Shown piece by piece: positions 40,235 to 48,824 of a stretch of DNA of 64,000 nucleotides. The stretch lies in assembly GCF_002261425.1 (NCBI RefSeq), contig NZ_NEVJ01000003.1, positions 2,790,001 to 2,854,000 on the forward strand. Direction: 5' to 3'. The position numbers and the translations under genes were made by a program. The notes under the pieces were generated by a model. That model made no database searches. It saw only the letters and a list, made by a program, of their open reading frames with translations, and was not told where the DNA came from. Source of the DNA: Bordetella genomosp. 9. Its GTDB lineage: Bacteria > Pseudomonadota > Gammaproteobacteria > Burkholderiales > Burkholderiaceae_B. Each line of letters begins with the position of its first letter. The stretch's first letter is position 1.

Positions 40235-42796
40235 ATGGACAGAGGCGCGACGGCGCAGGCCGGGATCAAGCTGGGCGCGGCGTCGTCCATACGCGGCCGC
40301 GTGTTCGCCATGGGCTGCCTGCTGCTGCTGTGCGCTTCCATCGCCGTGAGCCTGTTCCTGCGCGATTACGCCCACAGCGCCGCCGACCGCGCCTTCGACC
40401 GCCTGCTGGCGGCGTCCGCGCTGACCATCGCCGGATCGGTGCAGATCGACGAAAACGACGTGACGGCCGAGCCGCCGTTTTCTTCCCTGGCCATGCTGTC
40501 GGGCAACGATCGCGTGTTCTACAGCGTGCGCAACGCCAGCGGCAAGCCCGTCACCGGCTACGACGACCTGGCGCCCGGGCTGCCGCTGGCACGGTCGGCG
40601 TCGCCGGTGTTCTCCGACGCGGTCTACCACGACGAATCGATACGCATCGCGACGGTCGGCAGGCTGATTTCCGCCGGACGGCATGCGGGCTGGGTGACGA
40701 TCCGGGTGGCCGAAACGCGCGATTCGCGCGATGCGCTGGCGGCGGAAATCCTCAACCGCAGCGCCCTGCCCCTGCTGGTGGTCGTGCCCGTGGCGCTGGC
40801 GCTGCTGTGGTTCGGCATCCAGCGCGCCTTCGCGCCGCTGGCCCTGATCGAACGCTCGCTGCGCGCCCGCGCGCCCGATGACCTGACGCCGCTGGAGGCG
40901 CCGGTGCCGCGCGAAGTGCGAGGCCTGGCGGAGGCGCTCAACGGCTTCATGCGCCGGTTGAGCGGCATCATGTCGTCGCTGAACAATCTGGTGGCGGATG
41001 CGGCGCACCAGGTGCGCACGCCCCTGGCGTCACTGCGCGCCCAGGCCGAAGTGGCGATGGACGAAACCGACCCCGAGCGGCTGCGCGCCCGGGTCGCCCG
41101 CATCCATCAGAACGCCACGCATGCCAGCCAGTTGATCAACCAGCTGCTGATGGATGCGACCATCACGCACCGCCTGGGCATGCGCGGCCACGAGTCCGTG
41201 GGGATCGCGGAAACCGTGAACGAAACGCGGCGCCGTATCGGGCCGCTGGACGCGCAGCGCCTGCGGATTTCCATCGCGCCCGAAGTGCGGCGTGCGCGCG
41301 TGGTGGGCGACCGCGTGGCCTTGCGCGAGATGCTGCGCAACCTGGTGGACAACGCCTTGCGCTATGCGCCGGACGGACCGGTGGAAATCCAGGCCACGCC
41401 GGTCGCGGGCTACCGCGTGGCGCTGACGGTCGACGATTGCGGGCCCGGCATCGCCGACGACGAAAAAGACGCGGTGCAACAGCGCTTCACGCGCGGACGC
41501 GGGGTGGCGGGCACGCCGGGATCCGGATTGGGCCTGTCGATCGCCAAGACCGTGGCCGAAGCGCACGGCGGCGCCTTGTGGCTCCAGGACAGAGCGGGAG
41601 GCGGCCTGTCGGCGCGCGTGGTGCTGCCGCGCGCGCGGCCGGTGTATCCGCGTCTGCTGCTGGCCGCGGCCATGGTGATGGCCGGCCTGGCGGCGACGCC
41701 GCCGCAGGCCGCCAGGGCGCAGGGCATCGCCACGCAAGCGGCGACACGGGCCGCGCCGGCGGCGGCGCCATTGACGGTGACCCGGTTTCCCGCGCCGCAG
41801 CCGCCTGGCCGCCTGCTGGTCATCGCGGGCACCACGGATACCCCCGCGGCCGCGCCGGTCATCGTGGCGTTCCAGGCCAGCCAGCCGGACGTGACGATCG
41901 AGTATCGGGAAATGGGCAGCCGGGAGCTCTACGAGGCCACCGTCGCCGGACGGCTGGGCGACGCCGACATACTGATCAGCTCCGCAGCCGACCTGCAGAT
42001 CCGGCTGGCCAACGACGGCTACGCGATGCGCTACGACGCGCCGGGCGCCAGCCGCCTGCCGCCCTGGGCGGTGTGGCGCGACGAGGTGTTCGGCTTCGCA
42101 TTCGAGCCGGCCGTCATCGTCTACAACCCGCGCCGCTTCAACGAGGGCACGGTGCCGCGTTCGCGGCAGGAGCTGCTGCGCCTGCTGGAGAGCGATCGGG
42201 CGCGCCTGCACGGACGCGTGGGCACCTACGACATCAGCCGCAGCAGCGTCGGCCAGTTGCTGGCCGAAGAAGACGAGCAGGTGTCGTCCAACTTCTGGGG
42301 CCTGACGAACGCGCTGGGCCAGGTCGGCGTGCGGCTCAGCGCCACCACGGCCGACATCCTGGACGCCATCGAGAACGACGAACTGGACATCGGCTACAAC
42401 GTGCTGGGTTCCTATGCGCTGGCGCGCCAGGCGGCGGGACGCCGCATCGGCGTGGTCTTTCCGCAGGATTACGTCCTGCTGCTGCCGCGCTCGGCGATCA
42501 TCGCGCGCCACGCGCCGCAGCCGGCCCTGGGCCGCGCCTTCATCGACTGGCTGCTGTCGGCGGCGGGACAGAACGAACTTTCGAGCGTCAGCGGCCTGGG
42601 TCCGATGGTGGACGATGACGGCGCGGGCCGCGGCGGCGACGCCGCGCTGGCGCGCTCGCAAGGCATCGTGCAGCCGGTCGTGCTGGGCCCGGCGCTGCTG
42701 GTGGGCCTGGACCGCCAGCGCAACGCGCGCTTCGTGCAGAACTGGACGCGGCTGGTGACCGATACGCCGGCCGTGGGCAAGACGCCGGCACCCTGA
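40235..42796 (+). CDS. Sensor histidine kinase fused to a periplasmic ABC solute-binding domain
   Basis: One uninterrupted frame of 853 residues. Order: TM1 (about 22-42), periplasmic sensor loop (43-172), TM2 (176-195), HisKA with phospho-acceptor H258 in AAHQVRTPLASL, HATPase with N-box N369-N373 (NLVDN), G1 DDCGPGIAD (400-408) and G2 GSGLGLSIAKT (429-439). Then a third hydrophobic segment, about 473-488, ending QAARAQ like a Sec signal cleavage site, and a ferric-iron-type solute-binding domain (about 520-845). That domain is paralogous to the free binding protein encoded just downstream: PPWAVWRDEVFGFAFEPAV against PSWAVWKDTAYGTTYEPAV. The binding domain should be periplasmic, tethered or released by cleavage. 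Confidence 0.93.
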   Translation: MDRGATAQAGIKLGAASSIRGRVFAMGCLLLLCASIAVSLFLRDYAHSAADRAFDRLLAASALTIAGSVQIDENDVTAEPPFSSLAMLSGNDRVFYSVRNASGKPVTGYDDLAPGLPLARSASPVFSDAVYHDESIRIATVGRLISAGRHAGWVTIRVAETRDSRDALAAEILNRSALPLLVVVPVALALLWFGIQRAFAPLALIERSLRARAPDDLTPLEAPVPREVRGLAEALNGFMRRLSGIMSSLNNLVADAAHQVRTPLASLRAQAEVAMDETDPERLRARVARIHQNATHASQLINQLLMDATITHRLGMRGHESVGIAETVNETRRRIGPLDAQRLRISIAPEVRRARVVGDRVALREMLRNLVDNALRYAPDGPVEIQATPVAGYRVALTVDDCGPGIADDEKDAVQQRFTRGRGVAGTPGSGLGLSIAKTVAEAHGGALWLQDRAGGGLSARVVLPRARPVYPRLLLAAAMVMAGLAATPPQAARAQGIATQAATRAAPAAAPLTVTRFPAPQPPGRLLVIAGTTDTPAAAPVIVAFQASQPDVTIEYREMGSRELYEATVAGRLGDADILISSAADLQIRLANDGYAMRYDAPGASRLPPWAVWRDEVFGFAFEPAVIVYNPRRFNEGTVPRSRQELLRLLESDRARLHGRVGTYDISRSSVGQLLAEEDEQVSSNFWGLTNALGQVGVRLSATTADILDAIENDELDIGYNVLGSYALARQAAGRRIGVVFPQDYVLLLPRSAIIARHAPQPALGRAFIDWLLSAAGQNELSSVSGLGPMVDDDGAGRGGDAALARSQGIVQPVVLGPALLVGLDRQRNARFVQNWTRLVTDTPAVGKTPAP

Positions 42797-42825
42797 TCGC
42801 CGCGCCATGACAGGACGGCGACAGC

Positions 42826-42849
42826 ATGCGGCCACTAAGATGCGGCCAC
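42826..42849 (+). promoter_or_regulatory. Direct repeats upstream of the binding-protein gene, candidate response-regulator site
   Basis: ATGCGGCCAC occurs twice (42826-42835 and 42840-42849), 14 bases apart start to start. It lies 45-68 bases before the start of the solute-binding-protein gene. Tandem direct repeats of about this size are how OmpR-family regulators usually bind. No strong -35/-10 pair follows, which would suit an activator-dependent promoter. Confidence 0.4.
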
Positions 42850-42893
42850 ACTGGCGCCGTCCAGTAAGACTATTCCAAATGGAGAAGACAACC

Positions 42894-43988
42894 ATGCTAG
42901 TCCCGTCACGCCTGGCGGTGGCCTGCGCCGCCGCATTTTCCCTGACCGCCGCATCCGCGTTCGCGCAGACCCCCGCGGGCTATCCCTCCGATTACCAGAA
43001 AGTCATCGACGGCGCCAAGAAAGAAGGCACGGTGGTGATCTATTCGACCACCGACACCAAGACGGCCGATCCCATCATCAAGGGCTTCGAAGCCGCCTAC
43101 CCGGGCGTCAAGGTCGAATACAACGACATGAACAGCACGGAGCTCTACAACCGCTACATCAGCGAACAGGCATCGGGCGGGAACAGCGGCGACGTGGTGT
43201 GGAGCTCGTCGATGGATTCGGCGCTGCAGCTGGCCAAGGACTACGCGCTGCAATACAAATCGCCGGAAGAAGGCAAGCTGCCGTCCTGGGCCGTGTGGAA
43301 GGACACCGCCTACGGCACCACCTACGAACCCGCGGTCTTCATCTACAACAAGCGCCTGGTCCCGCAGGGCGACGTGCCCAAGACGCACGGCGACCTGGCC
43401 AAGCTGGTGGCCGCGCAGACCGACAAGTTCAAGAACAAGGTCACCACCTACGACATCGAGAAATCCGCGGTGGGCTTCATGCTGGCCGTGCAGGACAAGA
43501 TGAACGACCCGCATTACTTCGACACGCTGCGCGATACCGCCAAGGGCGGGCTGGTCGTGCAGTCGTCCACCGGCACGATGATGGAGCGGGTGTCGTCCGG
43601 CGAGAACCTGATCGGCTACAACATCCTGGGTTCCTACGCGGAAGCGCGGGCCCGCAAGGATGAATCGATCGGCATCGTCTATCCGACCGACTACACGCTG
43701 GTGCTGTCGCGCGTGGCCTTCATCAGCAAGAAGTCCAAGCATCGCAACGCCGCCAAGCTGTGGCTGGATTACCTGCTGTCGCAAAAGGGCCAGGACCTGG
43801 TGGCCAACAAGGCCGACATGGCGTCGATCCGCGACGACATTCCGGGCGACAACGACGTCGACGGCCTGACCAAGAAGCTGGGCAAGGCGCTCAAGCCCAT
43901 CCCCGTGAACGAAACGCTGCTGGACTACCTGCAGCAGAAGAAGCGCCTGGAATTCATCAACGACTGGCGCAAGGCGGCGGGCAAGTAA
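42894..43988 (+). CDS. Ferric-iron-type ABC transporter solute-binding protein
   Basis: Periplasmic receptor of the FbpA/SBP_bac family, 364 residues from ATG at 42894, preceded by GGAGAAG. The Sec signal runs MLVPSRLAVACAAAFSLTAASAFA, then QTPAGYPSDYQKVIDGAKKE. Mature motifs include VVIYSTTDTKTADPIIKGFE, VWSSSMDSALQL and LIGYNILGSYAEA. It feeds the permease and ATPase downstream. An ATG at 42879 would place the ribosome site inside the gene and is less likely. The ligand could be Fe3+, a metal chelate or a small organic such as a phosphonate or polyamine. Confidence 0.9.
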   Translation: MLVPSRLAVACAAAFSLTAASAFAQTPAGYPSDYQKVIDGAKKEGTVVIYSTTDTKTADPIIKGFEAAYPGVKVEYNDMNSTELYNRYISEQASGGNSGDVVWSSSMDSALQLAKDYALQYKSPEEGKLPSWAVWKDTAYGTTYEPAVFIYNKRLVPQGDVPKTHGDLAKLVAAQTDKFKNKVTTYDIEKSAVGFMLAVQDKMNDPHYFDTLRDTAKGGLVVQSSTGTMMERVSSGENLIGYNILGSYAEARARKDESIGIVYPTDYTLVLSRVAFISKKSKHRNAAKLWLDYLLSQKGQDLVANKADMASIRDDIPGDNDVDGLTKKLGKALKPIPVNETLLDYLQQKKRLEFINDWRKAAGK

Positions 43989-44010
43989 GGCCCCGCACGA
44001 AGGAACGGTC

Positions 44011-44079
44011 GGCGCGCGTGCCGAAGTGAAGCGCGCGCCGGGTGGGGCGGCGGCGCCATAAGCGTTGCCGCCTCGCCCC
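44011..44079 (+). other. Two tandem stem-loops between binding-protein and permease genes
   Basis: GGCGCGCG (44011-44018) pairs with CGCGCGCC (44032-44039). GGGGCG-GCGGC (44044-44054) pairs with GCCGC-CT-CGCCCC (44067-44079), 11 bp with a two-base bulge. Such structures often stabilise the binding-protein message and lower expression of the membrane genes. No T-run follows either stem. Confidence 0.5.
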
Positions 44080-44142
44080 AGCCGTGCCGTGGAGTTATCG
44101 CGCCGGCATCCGGCGCACCGCGTTCGCAACCGGGACATCACC

Positions 44143-45915
44143 ATGCAGACATTGCGCTCCAGATGGCAGTCATTGCCGCGCGGCGTAGTGGTATTGATCA
44201 CAGCACTGGCCATTTACGTGCCGCTGTCGCTGATCGTGTACCAGAGCTTCCTGTCCGCGCCTTTCTTTTCGCCATCGAAAGAAATCGGCCTGGATGCCTT
44301 CCGTTTCATCTTCGACGATCCCGATTTCTACAAGGCCCTGGTCAGCGGCCTGATCCTGGCGTTCGGCCTGTTCATCATCGCCGTGCCGCTGGGCGGCATG
44401 CTGGCCTTCCTGCTGGTACGCACCGACCTGCCGGGCCGCAACTGGATCCAGCCGCTGATCCTGGTGCCGGTGTTCGTATCGCCGATGGTGCTGGGTTTCG
44501 GCTATGTGGTGGCGGCCGGGCCGGTCGGCTTCTTTTCCGTCTGGGCGAAGGAACTGCTGGGCTTCGTGCCGTGGAACGTCTATTCCATGACCAGCATTGT
44601 CATCATCGCCGGCCTGACCCACGTGCCGCATGCCTACCTGTACATTTCGTCGGCGCTGCGCAGCATGGGTTCGGACGTCGAAGAAGCCGCCCGCGTCACG
44701 GGCGCTTCGCCCCTGCGCGTGATGATGTCGGTCAGCCTGCCCATGGTGCGGCCGGCAATGCTGTACGCGTCGGTGCTGCTGTTCTTCCTGGGCCTGGAAG
44801 TCTTTGGCCTGGTGCTCGTGCTGGGCGATCCGGAAGGCAACCTGGTGCTGGCCACTTACCTGTACAAGCTGACCAATAAACTGGGCACGCCGTCGTACCA
44901 CCTGATGGCCGCGGTGGCCGTGGTGCTGATCTGCATCACGATCCCGCTGGTGGCCCTGCAACGGCGCCTGATGCGCACGGCCAACCGTTTCGTGACCGTG
45001 AAGGGCAAGGCCTCGCGCGCGCGTCCGCTGCCGCTCGGCAAATGGCGCGGCATCGCCAGCGCGGTGGTATGGCTGTGGCTGATCGTCACGATCTTCGTGC
45101 CGCTGACCGGCGTGGTGCTGCGCGCCTTCGTGTCCAACTGGGGCATGGGCGTCTCGCTGCTGGACGTGCTGTCGCTGGACGCCTTCCGCTCGGTATGGGG
45201 CCAGCCCAACCTGCTGCGCGCCATCGTCAACTCGGTGGCCATCGGGGTGTTCGGCGGCGCGCTGGCGGTCGTCTGCTACACCTTCATCGGCCTGGCCATG
45301 CACCGCAAGCAGGATCACGTGACGCGCTTCCTGGACTACAGCGTGCTGGTCCCGCGCGCGGTGCCGGGACTGCTGGCCGGCCTGGCTTTCCTGTGGGTGT
45401 TCCTGTTCGTGCCGCTGTGGCTGGACAACGCCCTGGACGAAGGCGGGCTGCTGCACTTCCTGCCTTATGCCGACTGGCTGCGCGAGAATTTCGTGGAATG
45501 GCTGCGCGCGATCCGCAGCACCATCTTCAGCGTGTGGCTGGCCTACACCGTGGTGTGGATGGCCTATGGCCTGCGCCTGATCTCGTCGACGCTGCTGCAG
45601 GTGGGCCCGGAGCTCGAAGAAGCCGCGCGCAGCGCCGGCGCGCGCCGTGGCCAGGTGACGCGCCACGTCACCGTCCCGCTGGCGCGCTACGGCCTGATCG
45701 GCTCCTGGCTGCTGATGTTCCTGATCTTCGAGCGCGAGTATTCCACCGGCGTCTACCTGCTGTCGCCCGGCACGGAAACGATCGGCTCCATGCTGGTCTC
45801 GCTGTGGGCGGCGGGCGCCATCGACATCGTGGCGGCGCTTTCCTTCATCAATATCGCGCTGGTCGTGGTCGGCCTGGGCATCGCCCTGCGATTCGGAGTG
45901 AAACTTCATGATTGA
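44143..45915 (+). CDS. Ferric-iron-type ABC transporter permease, double-length
   Basis: Inner-membrane permease of 590 residues made of two fused halves of about six helices each, as in FbpB/SfuB. Both ATPase-contact EAA loops are visible: EEAARVTGASPLRVMMSVSLP in the first half and EEAARSAGARRGQVTRHVTVP in the second. ATG at 44143 (MQTLRSRWQS) is preferred to a longer frame from 44065, since it is preceded by a GGGA site. The 3' end overlaps the ATPase start by eight bases. Confidence 0.92.
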   Translation: MQTLRSRWQSLPRGVVVLITALAIYVPLSLIVYQSFLSAPFFSPSKEIGLDAFRFIFDDPDFYKALVSGLILAFGLFIIAVPLGGMLAFLLVRTDLPGRNWIQPLILVPVFVSPMVLGFGYVVAAGPVGFFSVWAKELLGFVPWNVYSMTSIVIIAGLTHVPHAYLYISSALRSMGSDVEEAARVTGASPLRVMMSVSLPMVRPAMLYASVLLFFLGLEVFGLVLVLGDPEGNLVLATYLYKLTNKLGTPSYHLMAAVAVVLICITIPLVALQRRLMRTANRFVTVKGKASRARPLPLGKWRGIASAVVWLWLIVTIFVPLTGVVLRAFVSNWGMGVSLLDVLSLDAFRSVWGQPNLLRAIVNSVAIGVFGGALAVVCYTFIGLAMHRKQDHVTRFLDYSVLVPRAVPGLLAGLAFLWVFLFVPLWLDNALDEGGLLHFLPYADWLRENFVEWLRAIRSTIFSVWLAYTVVWMAYGLRLISSTLLQVGPELEEAARSAGARRGQVTRHVTVPLARYGLIGSWLLMFLIFEREYSTGVYLLSPGTETIGSMLVSLWAAGAIDIVAALSFINIALVVVGLGIALRFGVKLHD

Positions 45916-46993
45916 ACTATCCGTTGACGACCTGCACCTGGACTACGGCGACAATCCGGTCCTCAAAGGCGTATCGATGGCCCTGAAGCAGGGCGAAGTG
46001 GTTTCCCTGCTGGGCCCGTCGGGCAGCGGCAAGACGACCCTGCTGCGCGCGGTGGCCGGCCTGGAAGCGCCCAAGCGCGGCAAGATCGCCATCGGCGAAC
46101 GCCTGGTCTACGATGGCGCGGCGCGCCGCGAAGTGCCGGCGGAAGAGCGCAACCTGGGCCTGGTGTTCCAGTCCTATGCGCTGTGGCCGCATAAAACGGT
46201 GTTCGACAACGTCGCCTATCCGTTGCAGCTGCGCCGCACGTCCGCCGCGGAAACCCGGCAGCGCGTGCAGGAAGTCCTGGACCAGCTCGGCCTGGGACAC
46301 CTGTCGCAGCGCCATCCGCACCAGTTGTCGGGCGGCCAGCAGCAACGCGTGGCCATCGGCCGCGCGCTGGTGTACAACCCGCCGGTCATCCTCCTGGACG
46401 AACCGCTGTCCAACCTGGACGCCAAGCTGCGCGAGGAAGCCCGCGCCTTCCTGCGCGAACTGATCGTGCGGCTGGGCCTGTCGGCGCTGATGGTGACGCA
46501 TGACCAGAGCGAAGCGATGGCGATCTCCGACCGCATCCTGCTGCTGAACAACGGACGTATCGAGCAACAGGGCACGCCGCAGGAAATGTACGGCTCGCCC
46601 GCCACCCTGTTCGCCGCCGAGTTCATGGGCACCAACAACCGCTTGAACGGCCGCGTCGTCGAAGTGCGCGATGGCGAAGCCAGGCTGGAAGGCCAGGGCT
46701 GGACGCTATGGGGCCGGGCCGGCGCGGGCGTGCAGGCGGGCCAGGAGGCCGTCGGCGTGATCCGCGTGGAAAGCGTGCGCCTGGGCGAGGAAGCGCAAGA
46801 CAACCACGTCGACATGCGGCTGATGACCAGCATGTACCTGGGCGACCGCTGGGAATACGTTTTCCGGCCGCCCGGAGAAGAATCGGTCAGCGCCATGGCG
46901 CTGCGCGCCTACGGCCAGGAACACCGGGCGCCGGGCGCGCACCGGCTGGCCCTGCCGCCCTCCCGGCTGTGGATTTTTCCGCGCCAGGCATAG
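45908..46993 (+). CDS. Ferric-iron-type ABC transporter ATPase
   Basis: ATPase of the adjacent importer, 361 residues. Walker A GPSGSGKT at 36-43, signature LSGGQQQR, Walker B VILLDEPLSNLD and the switch histidine in MVTHDQSEA are intact. A TOBE-like C-terminal domain (about 245-355) follows, as in FbpC and polyamine ATPases. FbpC, PotA and phosphonate PhnT-like proteins share this architecture, so substrate is not fixed by sequence. Confidence 0.93.
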   Translation: MIELSVDDLHLDYGDNPVLKGVSMALKQGEVVSLLGPSGSGKTTLLRAVAGLEAPKRGKIAIGERLVYDGAARREVPAEERNLGLVFQSYALWPHKTVFDNVAYPLQLRRTSAAETRQRVQEVLDQLGLGHLSQRHPHQLSGGQQQRVAIGRALVYNPPVILLDEPLSNLDAKLREEARAFLRELIVRLGLSALMVTHDQSEAMAISDRILLLNNGRIEQQGTPQEMYGSPATLFAAEFMGTNNRLNGRVVEVRDGEARLEGQGWTLWGRAGAGVQAGQEAVGVIRVESVRLGEEAQDNHVDMRLMTSMYLGDRWEYVFRPPGEESVSAMALRAYGQEHRAPGAHRLALPPSRLWIFPRQA

Positions 46994-47043
46994 GAAGCGC
47001 GCGGCACGGCGGCGCTGCCGTGCAACCCGACTAAAATGCCCGG

Positions 47044-47937
47044 GTGCAAGACGATCACGACTCCTCTTTTACCCGGGCGGCCCATTGGATGGGCGCGCGC
47101 GCCCAGCACCACCTGTGGCTGGCACTGGCGATCTCGCTGATCGTGCACGCCGCCGTCCTGGCGGTGCGCTTCGCGCCGCCCCGCACGCCGCGTCCGCCGG
47201 CCCAGTCGCTGGAGATCATCCTGGTGAACGCCAAGACCGACACGGCGCCGGTCAAGGCGGAAGCGCGGGCGCAGGCGAACGTGGAAGGTGGCGGCGACGC
47301 GGAAAAAGGCATGGCCCAGTCGCCCCTGCCGCAATCGGGCGAGGCGCCCAGCGCCGTGGTGCTGGAAGCCATGCGCAAACGCCAGGCGTCCCTGGAGGAA
47401 ACCCAGCAGCGCCTGCTGTCCCAACTGCAGGCCAGCACCCAGGTCAGCCCGCCGCGCCAATCCGGCGAACCGGTGCCGGACGCCAGTACGCCGGGCCGCG
47501 AAGACCAGGACCAGGATAGCGTGCTGCAGAATGCCCAGGTCGCGGCGCTGGCGGCCAGGGTGCAGGCCTACAACAAGCGTCCGCGCCGCACCTTCGTCGC
47601 GCCGTCCGCCGAGGCATCCCGCTACGCGCAGTACCTGGACGCCTGGCGCAGCCGTATCGAAGCCGTCGGCACGCAGAATTATCCCGAAGAAGCGCGCGGC
47701 AAGCTCTACGGCACCTTGCGCATGACGGTCTACGTGCGCGCCGACGGCAGCGTGGCCGACGTGGAAATCGACACGCCATCGCAATACCCGGTGCTGAACC
47801 AGGCGGCGCGGCGCATCGTCCAGCTGGCGGCACCGTTCGCGCCGTTTCCGCCGGACATCGCGCGCGACACCGACGTCCTGGCGATCACGCGCACCTGGAA
47901 TTTCGTCAACGATACGCTGGAGACCCGGGCGCCATGA
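47044..47937 (+). CDS. TonB-like energy transducer
   Basis: Inner-membrane protein of 297 residues with one N-terminal helix (about 24-42, LWLALAISLIVHAAVLAV), a Gln/Ala-rich periplasmic linker with coiled-coil character and a C-terminal TonB domain (NYPEEARGKLYGTLRMTVYV, then the AAPFAPFPPDI end). The usual Pro-Lys repeats are weak. The start is GTG at 47044; ATG at 47089 is an alternative. Its stop overlaps the aroE start. Its place after a ferric-type ABC importer supports a metal-uptake theme. Confidence 0.85.
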   Translation: MQDDHDSSFTRAAHWMGARAQHHLWLALAISLIVHAAVLAVRFAPPRTPRPPAQSLEIILVNAKTDTAPVKAEARAQANVEGGGDAEKGMAQSPLPQSGEAPSAVVLEAMRKRQASLEETQQRLLSQLQASTQVSPPRQSGEPVPDASTPGREDQDQDSVLQNAQVAALAARVQAYNKRPRRTFVAPSAEASRYAQYLDAWRSRIEAVGTQNYPEEARGKLYGTLRMTVYVRADGSVADVEIDTPSQYPVLNQAARRIVQLAAPFAPFPPDIARDTDVLAITRTWNFVNDTLETRAP

Positions 47938-48824
47938 CGATGCCTTCCCCTACCCCCGCGGCCGGCGCGGCGCCGGGTCGCTACGCCGTCATCGGCAACC
48001 CGGTCGCGCATAGCCGTTCCCCGCGCATCCACGCCATGTTCGGCGAACAGACGGGCATACCCGTCGAATACGGCCTGCTGCCGGCGCCGCTGGACGGGTT
48101 CGAAGCCAGCGTGCGGGAATTCTTCGCCACCGGCGGGCGCGGGCTGAACGTGACCGTGCCGTTCAAGCAGGAGGCCTGGACGCTGGCGGCGCCGCGGCTC
48201 AGCGAGCGGGCCCGGCTGGCCGGGGCGGTGAACACCCTGTGGCAGGACGACGGCGCCCTGCGGGGCTGCAATACCGATGGCGTGGGCCTGGTCGCCGACC
48301 TGCGCCGCCTGGGCGTGGAACTGAACGGTGCGCGGATATTGATGGCCGGCGCCGGCGGCGCCGCGCGCGGGGTGCTGCAACCGCTGGCGCAGGCGGGCTG
48401 CGCGCGCATCCATATCGTCAACCGCACGGCGGAAAAAGCCCACGCCCTGGCCGCGGAATGGCTGCGGGCGACCGGGGCGGCGTCGCCCGCCGTCAGCGCC
48501 GGCGGTCTGGACGAGGCCCACAAGGGCGGCCCCTGGGATGTGGTGGTCAACGCCACGTCCAGCAGCCTGGGCGACGCGCCCCCCGCCCTGCCGTCCGGAC
48601 TCTATGCCGATGGGGCGCTCGGCTACGACATGATGTACGGCGCCCAGGCGACGCCCTTCATGCGCCAGGCGCGGGACGACGGCGCGGCGGCCACGGCCGA
48701 CGGGCTCGGCATGCTGGTGGGCCAGGCGGCGGAAAGCTTCTTCATCTGGCATGGCGTGCGCCCCGATGCCGAACCGGTCCTGGCCGCGCTGCGGCGGGAG
48801 CTGGCCACGGCCGCACCGCGGTAA
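47934..48824 (+). CDS. aroE: Shikimate dehydrogenase
   Basis: NADPH-dependent reduction of 3-dehydroshikimate. The 296-residue enzyme has the substrate motif NPVAHSRSPRIH, the catalytic lysine in NVTVPFKQEAW, the aspartate in GCNTDGVGL and the nucleotide-binding GAGGAARGVLQPL and NRTAEKA. It overlaps the TonB-like gene by four bases and mtgA by one base (TAATG), so the three are translated together. Confidence 0.96.
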   Translation: MTMPSPTPAAGAAPGRYAVIGNPVAHSRSPRIHAMFGEQTGIPVEYGLLPAPLDGFEASVREFFATGGRGLNVTVPFKQEAWTLAAPRLSERARLAGAVNTLWQDDGALRGCNTDGVGLVADLRRLGVELNGARILMAGAGGAARGVLQPLAQAGCARIHIVNRTAEKAHALAAEWLRATGAASPAVSAGGLDEAHKGGPWDVVVNATSSSLGDAPPALPSGLYADGALGYDMMYGAQATPFMRQARDDGAAATADGLGMLVGQAAESFFIWHGVRPDAEPVLAALRRELATAAPR

